Below, in pieces: positions 10,022 to 19,181 of a stretch of DNA of 64,000 nucleotides. The position numbers and the translations under genes were made by a program. Positions within the stretch are counted from its first letter, which is position 1. The number at the start of each line of letters is the position of its first letter. This DNA is from Rhynchopus sp. YZ270_cl-10 (Eukaryota > Euglenozoa > Diplonemea > Diplonemida > Diplonemidae), in assembly GCA_964035575.1 (NCBI GenBank), contig OZ037896.1:1178001-1242000 (forward strand), in the 5' to 3' direction. The notes under the pieces are model-generated. The model had not been told where the DNA came from and did no database searches. It saw only the letters and a list, made by a program, of their open reading frames with translations.

Positions 10022-11209
10022 AAAGGGGGGAAAAAGGGTAACGAAAAAATGCTATTTTCAGCAGTTTTTTTTAATGAAATTGTGGATAGGGGAGGGAAAA
10101 AAAGGGGTGGCGAGGCAGAAGAGGTGCTTCGTACAACGAGGAAACAATACATAGTGGAGCACACTCTAGGGTGGCTACACTAATACAACCAAGTTTTCAA
10201 AATACAAAAAAAGAAGTTTCAAAATAAAAATAAAAAAATGGGGGATGTTCGTTCCTTCCCGATATTTTTTTATTTATTTTTGTTGGATAGGTGTGTTTAC
10301 AACGAGGTACATTTATCTTTTATTGTTTTTGAGGTTTTTTCACCCCCTTCTTGATTAACCATGGGGAACATGCATTGAGCTCGCCTCATAAATGAGGCGT
10401 GCATTGCATTGGCTATCCCCCTTTTTGCGTAAGGTGACAAATCAGCAAGTATCTGAGCATCTGTCTTGGGGTTCTGAACACCATCCAAATGTCTCAGGTG
10501 CCTTTTTTCTTTTCCAAGTTTGGAAAATTATCTCACCAAAAATTTTCCGATCTGAAAATGAGTGACTGTAGGACCAAGGCTGCTTTTGGAAGCTTCATGT
10601 CAATAATTATATTTTCACTTTTTAACACAGGGTAGGGGGGGTTTCTGGGTCTTTCCTCTTCTAGAGGGAAGGGGGAGCAGCGCTTGAGTGTCCCTTATGA
10701 AGTGGGCAACAAATTTGTAAATAAAAAATAAAAAGTGAAGAAATAAAAAGTTGCTTCTTTAGGGTTCAGGACGACCTACGTCCATACCTTCTGCAGTACA
10801 AAAAGGCTTCGGTCAACTTTGAGTACAGAACTTTGTTCCGCTTTCGGAGCGAAGTGATTGACGACACAACAAAAAAAAAAGAAGTTCTTATCAGCATGCG
10901 ACTGCCTTCTGAAGGCAGGTAGAGCTGCCTGAGTACAAAATAAAAAAGTGCTACTGTGGTGTTCCGGAGGGGGCCAATATTGATATGTCCTTGACATGTC
11001 CTTGACATGTCCTTGACAGGTGTTTCAGGAACACCATGCTGAAAAATAAAATAGAATGAGAGAACGAAACATAAAAATATACAAAAAAAACCCAGCGATC
11101 TACGAACCAAAAAAAGAAAACAAAAGAGAAGGGGTATAAGGTGTTTACGTTTTGACAATCAAAGAGTCACGAATGGGGGGGGGTTTTTTTTTTTTGTGAA
11201 ATTAATAAT
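10022..11209. other. Intergenic, repeats only
   Basis: Contains an R1 copy (10153-10200) and three tandem copies of an 11-bp unit 'atgtccttgac' at 10984-11016. No gene is supported. Confidence 0.55.
10153..10203 (+). repeat. Dispersed repeat R1 copy
   Basis: Reads 'agtggagcacactctaggg' then 'tggctacactaatacaacc' and 'aagttttcaaaa'. This is the intact form of the roughly 50-bp family that appears about eleven times in the window. Confidence 0.75.
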
Positions 11210-11864
11210 CAGGGTATAAGCTTGGATTTTGGATTTTTTCCAGAATTAGGTTTTTTGAATTTTTTTTTTTTGGTGGGGTTATAGACCAGCCCCGCCGCCA
11301 GGATTTTGGGTTTTGAAAAAGTTCTGTTGATGGTCCAAAAAAAAATTTTCGCGCTTCGCGCGAAAACCCCTGCAAAGCTCCTTCGTCGTGGCCTCCGGCG
11401 GAGAGATGCATGTTCCCCAAGCCCGGTCAGAGTTCCTCCGAATCAGCGACATTTGCTCTTTCCTCTCACCATGCTGTACATTGTACTCTTCGGTGGCCGT
11501 CCACAAGCCGTAGTGGGTGTCAGCCTTCTTATCAGTAAGCAGCGGTCATGGTACCCAAAGGTTCCTGGTGAAGCCACGGTACGCAACATTTTTAAAAAAT
11601 GTTCCCATAAAATGGAACTGCGTTGGTGGGAGCTGCTTGCGCCGCAGGCGCACGGTACGCAACTTTTTTTTTTCCAACACCCGATTTTGACTTTTTTGGG
11701 ACGTTTGAGCACTCACCTCTCCATATCTTCTTCTCCTGAGATTTTTTGACAAGTAGAACGGGTCTGAACCACTCAACAGAACTTTTTTTTTTTTTTTTTT
11801 TTCCCCCGAAAAATTTCAGAATTAGGTTTTTGAACCTAATTCTGAGTACCAAGCTTATACCCTG
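11210..11864. mobile_element. Non-autonomous hAT-type element, 655 bp
   Basis: Perfect 16-bp inverted ends CAGGGTATAAGCTTGG are flanked by an 8-bp direct repeat TTAATAAT at 11202-11209 and 11865-11872. CAGGG ends with an 8-bp duplication are the hallmark of the hAT superfamily. The interior has GC-rich hairpins (CGCGCTTCGCGCG, GCGCCGCAGGCGC) and no recognisable transposase. Its internal sequence reappears rearranged and inverted in the element at 16331. Confidence 0.9.
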
Positions 11865-12110
11865 TTAATAATAGCCCGGCAATCATAAATGCTTTACACC
11901 CGGAGGGGTCCAGTGACACGAGGCTGAGGCACGAGGGTGGCTGCTACACTAAACCAAAGGGATTACCAAAAAAGTGATAACCAAAGTGTTTTTTTTTTTT
12001 TTTAGAGAACAAAAAACGAACAAAAAAGCGAATATGTGGTGGCGATTTGTTGGGATGATTGGGTTATGAACTTCTCTCTCTCTCTGGTGTGAACCGTTGT
12101 ACGCGGTACA

Positions 12111-12149
12111 ACCGCGGGAGACATACGGGCGAACCACGGGGAATCTGGA
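12111..12149 (+). repeat. Left direct repeat flanking the simple-sequence block
   Basis: A 39-bp sequence containing 'gagacatacgggcgaacc' recurs at 13490-13528 with two differences. T-rich similarity continues for about 50 bp after both copies (ttttatttttccc), so the satellite block lies between direct repeats of roughly 100 bp. Confidence 0.7.
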
Positions 12150-12322
12150 GGGGGTACCCCTTTTTATTTTTATTTTTCCCGTTTTTTGGTGTTTACTCTC
12201 ACGGTGGTAAGGGTCACACAGAGTCACGGTTCTAACCGAGCGGGGTCGCAAAATTTTCTAATGCGCTGAATTATCCCAAAAAAGTGGTTTTCTCGGGGGA
12301 AAATTTTTTTCAACCCCTACAG

Positions 12323-12875
12323 ACTGTACTGTACTGTACTGTACTGTACTGTACTGTACTGTACTGTACTGTACTGTACTGTACTGTACTGTACTGTACT
12401 GTACTGTACTGTACTGTACTGTACTGTACTGTACTGTACTGTACTGTACTGTACTGTACTGTACTGTACTGTACTGTACTGTACTGTACTGTACTGTACT
12501 GTACTGTACTGTACTGTACTGTACTGTACTGTACTGTACTGTACTGTACTGTACTGTACTGTACTGTACTGTACTGTACTGTACTGTACTGTACTGTACT
12601 GTACTGTACTGTACTGTACTGTACTGTACTGTACTGTACTGTACTGTACTGTACTGTACTGTACTGTACTGTACTGTACTGTACTGTACTGTACTGTACT
12701 GTACTGTACTGTACTGTACTGTACTGTACTGTACTGTACTGTACTGTACTGTACTGTACTGTACTGTACTGTACTGTACTGTACTGTACTGTACTGTACT
12801 GTACTGTACTGTACTGTACTGTACTGTACTGTACTGTACTGTACTGTACTGTACTGTACTGTACTGCACTGTACT
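12323..12875. repeat. (GTACT)n pentanucleotide array, about 110 copies
   Basis: An almost perfect array of the 5-bp unit GTACT over about 550 bp, with one variant unit (GCACT) close to the right end. Open frames across it on both strands are by-products of a stop-free repeat. Confidence 0.97.
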
Positions 12876-12886
12876 CCCAATCCCCC

Positions 12887-13165
12887 GTGTATACTGTGTA
12901 TACTGTGTATACTGTGTATACTGTGTATACTGTGTATACTGTGTATACTGTGTATACTGTGTATACTGTGTATACTGTGTATACTGTGTATACTGTGTAT
13001 ACTGTGTATACTGTGTATACTGTGTATACTGTGTATACTGTGTATACTGTGTATACTGTGTATACTGTGTATACTGTGTATACTGTGTATACTGTGTATA
13101 CTGTGTATACTGTGTATACTGTGTATACTGTGTATACTGTGTATACTGTGTATACTGTGTATACT
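12887..13165. repeat. (GTGTATACT)n array, 31 copies
   Basis: Thirty-one perfect 9-bp units, 12 bp after the pentamer array. The unit resembles the pentamer core (tgta-c-tg) with an inserted TAT step. Confidence 0.97.
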
Positions 13166-13192
13166 CACAATTATCGCATTAATCAATTATCG

Positions 13193-13336
13193 CAGTGTGT
13201 ACAGTGTGTACAGTGTGTACAGTGTGTACAGTGTGTACAGTGTGTACAGTGTGTACAGTGTGTACAGTGTGTACAGTGTGTACAGTGTGTACAGTGTGTA
13301 CAGTGTGTACAGTGTGTACAGTGTATTGTACAGTGA
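13193..13336. repeat. (GTGTACAGT)n array, about 15 copies
   Basis: A third array with a 9-bp unit, close to the reverse complement of the first core (gtacagt against actgtac). It ends in a degenerate unit (gtattgtacagtg). Confidence 0.95.
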
Positions 13337-13357
13337 ATTTTTTCTAAGGTCAACAAC

Positions 13358-13432
13358 TTGGCCATTTCTGCAAAATGACCCCACCACTTCCTGGGATTGG
13401 CTCAAAAATGCAAATGCCAGCGTTTTCCTTCA
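13358..13432 (+). repeat. Array-flanking sequence shared with 23752-23820
   Basis: Segments 'tgaccccaccact' and 'aaaatgcaaatgccagcg' occur in the same order and spacing next to the 12-bp minisatellite at 23.8 kb, which has a completely different unit. Confidence 0.75.
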
Positions 13433-13489
13433 CATTCCCGCAAACCCGGAAAAAAAAAATAAAACAGGGTACCCCCCAGCCTGGTGCAT

Positions 13490-13528
13490 ACCACGGGAGA
13501 CATACGGGCGAACCACGGGGAATTTGGA
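13490..13528 (+). repeat. Right direct repeat flanking the simple-sequence block
   Basis: Partner of the copy at 12111-12149. It also carries the 'gaaccacgggg' motif that is repeated at 63.7 kb. Confidence 0.7.
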
Positions 13529-13848
13529 CCGGTGCCACACCACTCTCTCTTTTTCTTTTTCTTCAATTTTTATTTTTCCCAATTTTCTGGTACTTAGAGA
13601 AAAACCCACCCCCCATTTTTTTAGTCCTCCCTCCTCCCATACTTTCCCCATTCCTTCTCCTTCAGCTTGTGCGTGATAGTTAACAGCAGAATCCATCAAA
13701 AAAATGCTCTAAAGAATGGAAAAAGAAAGAGGGGGTTTTCAAAGGGCTTAGTTACTGTCAACCTGACATTATTTGCTTCTTAGTTTAAGGTAGGTACACT
13801 GTCACGAGAGGGCTTTGTATTTGTACAAAGTCAACTTTATTTTGCTCA

Positions 13849-13886
13849 GGTGGCTAAGCACGAGAGGCTTAGGTTTCATCTTATAA
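13849..13886 (+). repeat. Dispersed repeat R2 copy
   Basis: Reads 'ggtggctaagcacgagagg' then 'cttaggtttcatcttataa'. The family has about sixteen copies here, e.g. 14627, 15873, 16763, 17314, 20463, 24413, 26070, 29165, 45296, 57777 and 58128, all on the + strand. Confidence 0.7.
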
Positions 13887-14964
13887 TAAACTGTTGTTTG
13901 CTTCTAATGCCCCTATGGCACCACCTCTTTTCCATTCTCTTTGAGAACCAAACCAATGTAAAAAGGGGGGGAAATTGTTTTTGTGAAGACTAACTATGTC
14001 TTAATGGAAGCTTCACTAAACCAAGCAAAACCCGTGAAAAAAAAAAACAAACAAAAAAAAAAAAAAAATGCAAAAAAAAAAAACTATCATACTTCGTGCG
14101 ATTTTGAAACAAAGAAGAAAAAAAGGGGTTTTTTTAAAACCCCACCAAAAAAATCTCCACAACGCCTTGTCTCCCTCGTCACTCTATTCTTAAACGAAGA
14201 AAGTCGAGGGGGAGAGGAAACATTGGGGCGAACAATCTGAAAAAAAAAAAAAAGCAAAAAAGATAAAAGACGGGCGAATATAGTTGCCTCTACCAGCTTC
14301 CCATCCCACACCAATAAAAGCCTATCACTCCTGTCACGCTTTAAAAGGGAAAACGTCATTTCTCTTCTCTCTCTCTCTTTCTTTAGAATCTGTTCTGTGT
14401 GACATGGCTTGCACAAGGGCTGTCCATTTTTTACTCAGACAGCATTCGCTGATGACTGGGAAGATCAATCAGGGGCATCAGGGTCCTTGCAGGCGTGTGA
14501 AGTGCGTCCACCAGAAGTGTGAGTGAAGAGACAGACTCATATCATTTAATCATGTAATAAATCAAGGGGACCAAGCACAGAGGAGAGGCTTACGTTTCAT
14601 CTTGGCAACATTTTTTTTTTTAAAGGTGACTAAGCACGAGAGGCTTAGGATCATCTTATAAACTTTTCTTTAAAATGGATGTAAGGGGCATGCATGGTTA
14701 CGGGCCCTCCCCCCAGTGTTCTGGTCTCACAACAAAAAGGTATACTGTCACAGAGGACTTTGTATTTCACGTCACATAGGTTTTTTTTTTAGATGTGTGT
14801 GTGTGTGTGCACAGAGCGGTGCATTTCATCAATTTTACTCTTCAACCACATATACAAAACCACTCTTATTCGTCCTGACTTAGACATGGCACTTTCCCCC
14901 CTTTTTTTTAAATGGTGTGCCTGCTTCGGAGGTGCCTGCATCAATAACTACCATTTTTTTTAAA

Positions 14965-15005
14965 AGATGTGTGTGCACGAGAGGCATTCATCTTACAAGT
15001 TTTCC
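14965..15005 (+). repeat. Dispersed repeat R6 copy
   Basis: Reads 'gatgtgtgtgcacgagagg' then 'cattcatcttacaag'. Further copies lie at about 14793, 18645, 24541, 25727, 27034, 29443, 45605 and, inside a Vps18 intron, 51150. Confidence 0.65.
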
Positions 15006-15308
15006 TTTTTTCCTTTTTTCTTTTTTCCTTTTTTCCCCCACCCTCCATTCGCGCCAACTTGGTCTGTTCTGTTCTGGTCCCCATCCCATTCTCATGTTAC
15101 TTCTCTCCCCTCCACCTGTACCGTGTCGCCCTTATTTGCTGGATTTCTTATTTGACACATTTTTCCCATTATTTTTTTTTTAGCCTCAGAGCAAAAAGAG
15201 GGGGCAAGAACAAAAAAAATTTAGCTTCACATTTCCTTTTTTAAAATTGTATGATGTGTACACTGCACATTTTTTTATCTTATTCATCTACCCCCTGTCA
15301 GCAACTCA

Positions 15309-15342
15309 ACACTCCGGGGTTCGATAACCCGTGGAGTGTCAG
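15309..15342 (+). repeat. Hairpin repeat R7 copy
   Basis: ACACTCC pairs with GGAGTGT and the inner GGGTT pairs with AACCC around a CGAT loop. Related hairpins lie at 18012-18050, 28529-28560 and 63613-63646, with compensating changes such as TGGGG/CCGCG in the stem region. Confidence 0.65.
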
Positions 15343-15608
15343 CCCCTCGCTTTTTCCTTTTTTTTTTTTTTTTTTTTGAAATATTTTTTGTGCCATCGCT
15401 TATTGGGCCTTATTATGGAAAGGATGTTATGTGTTGTAGTACATCAGTTTGCCCCCCCACCCACTACCCCCCCAATTTTTTTTAAATTTTAGAATGAGGA
15501 ATCTTAAAAAAAAGTTGATTTGCTAATACAAAAGTTACGGTATCTCACAGCATCTCAGAGAGATGTGTGAATGCACGGCGCTCCATTATCCGAACTTTTT
15601 TTTTTATT

Positions 15609-15698
15609 CCTACGAAGCTTGCTTTAAAGGGGAAATAGTATTACCGGTACGGTCGCCAATCATCCCTCAAACAGGAGGATTGTGCAATCAACGAAAAA
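15609..15698 (+). repeat. Dispersed repeat R11, interrupted copy
   Basis: Matches 29281-29370 ('ggtcgccaatca.ccctc' and 'gcaatcaacgaaaaa'). In this copy the match resumes after a 125-bp insertion. Confidence 0.6.
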
Positions 15699-15823
15699 TA
15701 TTTTGCACAATCAACTAAACATAACACAAACAACAATGGATACCGTCGAAAAAGCCACAGAGAAGGCTTTTGATACCTGCAGCGACGGCTTGTGGCCTGT
15801 TACTGCGTGCAATCAACGAAAAA
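15699..15823 (+). other. 125-bp insertion with 17-bp flanking duplication
   Basis: The 17-bp sequence gtgcaatcaacgaaaaa is present at 15682-15698 and again at 15807-15823. The second R11 copy at 29 kb has it once, so the intervening DNA is inserted. It holds an ATG with a short open frame (MDTVEKATEKAFDTCSDG), which looks like the start of a gene, with A/C-rich leader before it. It may be a captured gene 5' end or a retrotransposed fragment. Confidence 0.5.
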
Positions 15824-16108
15824 ACCTTTTTTCCTTTTACTTACCTACCGATCCTACTATTTTCTTCTTTCAAGGTGACTAAGTACGAGAAGCTTAGTAT
15901 CATCTTATGAACCTATCTTTTTTTGTTATATTGTGTGCGAGGTACACACCCCACAACCACAACACATTTTGTTTGTTTTTTTTTATCTACCTTTTTTTTT
16001 TGCCTTCTCCGGTTTTCATTTTTTCGTATTTTTTTGATGACTAAGCTTCTGCAAACGCTGCTAAAAGAAGTTCACGTGGGCGTCTCTATATGAGGCGACC
16101 GCGGACAT

Positions 16109-16132
16109 ATTTGTACAGGGCCCTGTACAAAT
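16109..16132. repeat. 24-bp perfect palindrome
   Basis: ATTTGTACAGGG is followed directly by its reverse complement, centred on the GGGCCC. No neighbouring gene explains it. Confidence 0.8.
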
Positions 16133-16167
16133 ACAAACAACTCCCCCCAAACAAAAATAAATAGTAT

Positions 16168-16218
16168 AGTGGAGCACACTCTAGGGTGGCTACACTAATA
16201 CAACCAAGTTTTCAAAAT
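16168..16218 (+). repeat. Dispersed repeat R1 copy
   Basis: Nearly identical to the copy at 10153, including 'tggctacactaatacaacc'. Confidence 0.75.
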
Positions 16219-16275
16219 AGAAAAAGGACTCTGCCACCTCCTACTGCAAAGCGTGTTCCTTCTATTTGCTCTCTT

Positions 16276-16645
16276 TTAAGGATTCTGTGAAGAAAAACCG
16301 TGGCTGCTATCTAGTGATAGTAGTCTATAACAGGCACTCCGCTAGGTACTAAAGTTCTGTTGATTGTCAACAGAACTTTTTGAAAATGGGGAAAAAAAGA
16401 AAAAAAAAAAAAGTTCTGCTAAGTGGTTCAGACCCGTTCTACCTGTCAAAAAAGCTCAGGGGAAGAAGATATGGAGAGGTGAGTGCTCAAACGTCCCAAA
16501 AAAGTCAAAATCGGGCGTTGGTAAAAAAAAAAGTTGCGTACCGTGCGCCTGCGGCGCAAGCATGTACCCCACCAACGTGGACCATCAACAGAATATTTTC
16601 AAAATCGGAAATCCTAGCGGAGAGCCTGGTCTATAATCAAACAAA
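16276..16645 (+). repeat. Dispersed repeat R5 copy interrupted by a hAT-type element
   Basis: The left part (16276-16330) matches 41527-41580 ('gaagaaaaaccgtggctgc', 'tatctagtgatagtagtc'). The right part resumes at 16629 with 'tataatcaaac'. The break is exactly the 8-bp duplicated target of the inserted element. Confidence 0.75.
16331..16628. mobile_element. Non-autonomous hAT-type element, 298 bp
   Basis: The inverted ends are CAGGCACTCCGCTAGG and CAGGCTCTCCGCTAGG (one difference in 16). An 8-bp target duplication GTCTATAA lies at 16323-16330 and 16629-16636. The interior is an inverted, shortened relative of parts of the 11210-11864 element, including the 'gcgcctgcggcgc' hairpin and 'ggttcagacccgttctac'. 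Confidence 0.88.
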
Positions 16646-17929
16646 AAAAAAAAAAAAAAAAGGTATTTGTTGATTACTCATTTCAAGGTGACTAAAGCAC
16701 AGAGCATACAAAAAAAGATTGATGAATAACCAATGTTCAAAACATTAATTAATCTAATCAGACTAAAGCACAGAGGCTTAGGGTCATCTTAATTTTTTTT
16801 TTTTAAATATTTTTCTTCCGGTGCACCAGTCATGTACCAAGGAATGCCCTCATGAGAGGGCTTTGTATTTCAAGCCTTTTTTGGTTGTTCCCCTTTTTTA
16901 GAGAGGGTCGTGAACGCAATCTATCTACAATTTATTTCAGAACCATTTAAGCTTCACAAAAGCAGCAACAACAACGCATGCAAAGTGCACCTAAAATGTT
17001 TTATTTTATGGACCACAAAACATAGAAATGGTGTTTTTTTTCTCGAACTGCTCAGAACCCGTAACATACCCTCCCAAAAAAAACCCCTTTTCTTGTGAGT
17101 GTTTTCTGGATAAGTGCGGACCTGAAATGGCAGCCACACGAAGTGAACAAATAGTCCAATTAAAAAGGGTACAGTGGAATTCATCTTCGGGGTGTCTACA
17201 CTAATACAATCCGAGTTTTCAAAAAAGGAACAAAAAAAAAAAAAAAAAATGAGTTTTTTTATGCGAGCCTGTGTCTTCTGTGGATAATTCTACCCCTTTT
17301 TTTATTCTATTTTATGATGGCTAAGCGTTCAGGCTTAGGGTCATCTTGCCAAACCTTTAATTCAGATGGGTATGTATTGAAAGCGGTCAATAGCGGTCAA
17401 GGTGACTAAGGACGAGAGTTTATCTCTTGTATGTGCTACACGAGAGATAAACCAAAGAATAATCTACTCAGACTAAACACGAGAGCCCCACTGATGAAAT
17501 AACCAAAGAATAACCCAATCAGACCAAGGCGAAGCACGAGAGGGTTTGGTTTGCCTTCACAGCGGGTACGTCGGAGGTGTGCCTGCATCAATACCTGCCT
17601 ATGTCGCTGAATGGGGGGAGTGCACAAAGTACGCAAGAAGTGCGAATCACCCCTCTGTCAGCCACCTATTTTATTGTGCTTTCATCCGGATGGCTGGCAC
17701 CGTATGTGGGTCAGTCGGAGGTGCCTGCATCAACTACAGTTTTATTTTTTTTGTGATCGGCGTGTTGGAGGGCACGCACTAGAGTTGAGTTCCCCACCCC
17801 CCTGAAACCTCCCTTTGTGTCGCTCCCCTATTTCTGTATTTTTTTTTTTCGGAAATAAAAAAAAAAATGTGTTTCAACCCCGCTTTGTTTGTGTCTCTTT
17901 TATTTCCAATATGCCCTTCTGGCATTGTC

Positions 17930-17968
<39 letters not shown>

Positions 17969-19181
17969 TCGAGCCTGCTGACAGTTTTTCTAGTGAGCTA
18001 CTTTTAGTACAACACTCCGTGGTTCGGAAAAGAAATACCACGGGAGTGTCAGTACCTGACAGTCCCAAAGACGTTATGTACTCTAATAATTTCACCCTTT
18101 TTTTTTTTGCGGTTTTCTTTAAAGGTCTTAAAGAGTAGACAAGCTGCGCCCTCCTCCTGTTGGTCTGTTTGCCGTTGTTTGCAATTAACCCCGGGTTAGT
18201 TCCTGTTGTGGGAATTTCGCCCGAGAGCTGTGTTTGCAAAAAGAGAACAGCAAAACCAAAGACATAAAACAGGTGTACGGCTAGGAGAAGGACATCCACA
18301 TTGTGCGGAAGGGGTTGAGGTTGGACCAAGAAAGAAAAGCAAAAAAAAGGAAAAAAATACAATATAGTGGAGCACACTCTAGGGTGGCTACACTTCCACT
18401 TCCACTAATACAAAAATACAAAAGAAAGAAGGGTGTGGATCCTGTCCTTGGGACCTACACTATTCCAACAATTTTTTCAAAAAAAAAAAAAAAGTGTACA
18501 GAACCCGTCCTCGGACAGGTGATTGTCGAAAACTACAAAGATCAAAATTTTTTAAAAAAGACAAAAAATAAATCAACCTCTCCAGCTGTGTTGTGTGGTG
18601 CGGGTTTGGGACAAACAAAACTACCCCCCTCCTCTTTTCTTAAAGATGTGTGTGTGTGTATGCATGAGAGGCTCACTCATCTTACCAAGGTTTCTTTTTG
18701 CTGTGATTTTCATCCAGATGGCTGGCATCGTACGTGGGTCAGTCGGAGGTGCATCCATAGCTATTCCCTTTTTGTTTGTTTGCCACTCCAGTCACCAAAA
18801 CCCATCTACTGCCCACCCCCCGCCACCCACCAACCCCTTCTCTGTGAACAAAACAAAATAAAAAAAGAGTCCATTTCCCCCCCTTTCCCCCCCTTTCAAA
18901 ACTCCACAATGTGAAAACCCCTCACTATGTTAGCACAAAAAACAACAACATCAACGCAAAGATGATGTGGCTGAAAAAAATCCTAAAAATTTAAAAACGC
19001 ATCCTGACGACCTTTTTTTCCCCCGGGCGGCTGCCTGGTGCTGCACAACCCCCAACACAAGCTAGCATACCCCCTTTCAGAACACGACCTGCATTTTTCC
19101 CATTTTCCCCATTTTTACCGCATTTTACAAAGGAGTTATCAACTCTTTTACCCTTTTTTCTCTTCTTTTTCCCTCAACACA
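16646..19181. other. Intergenic, dense dispersed repeats
   Basis: R2 copies lie at 16763-16795 and 17314-17350. R3 is at 16820-16877, R1 at 17171-17222 (variant 'ggaattcatcttcgggg') and 18364-18412, and R4 3' fragments at 17565-17595, 17685-17737 and 18711-18762. A second copy of the RRM-intron hairpin lies at about 17605-17667, R7 at 18012-18050 and R6 at 18645-18690. The 100 bases before the next gene are C/T-rich. No gene is seen. Confidence 0.6.

Larger units (their letters stand above)
13600..16330. other. Intergenic, dense dispersed repeats
   Basis: No gene. R3 fragments lie at 13792-13835 and 14739-14775. R2 copies lie at 13849-13886, 14572-14610, 14627-14666 and 15873-15914. R6 copies lie at 14793-14833 and 14965-15005. 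An R4 fragment is at 14919-14950, an R7 hairpin at 15309-15342 and an R1 copy at 16168-16218. The remainder is homopolymer-rich. Confidence 0.6.

Noticed and set aside
12284-13336. Long open frames on both strands across the satellite block
   Set aside because: They exist only because the 5- and 9-bp units contain no stop in those frames; the protein is pure repeat.
12323-13336. CRISPR-like array
   Set aside because: No unique spacers; units are directly contiguous, and the genome is eukaryotic.
15309-15342. tRNA T-arm (GGTTCGATAACC)
   Set aside because: The flanking sequence does not form acceptor, D or anticodon arms; the copies fold as a simple hairpin.
18303-18914. 203-codon frame at 18.3 kb
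   Set aside because: It runs through R1, R6 and R4 repeats and poly-A/T, and has no recognisable protein features.
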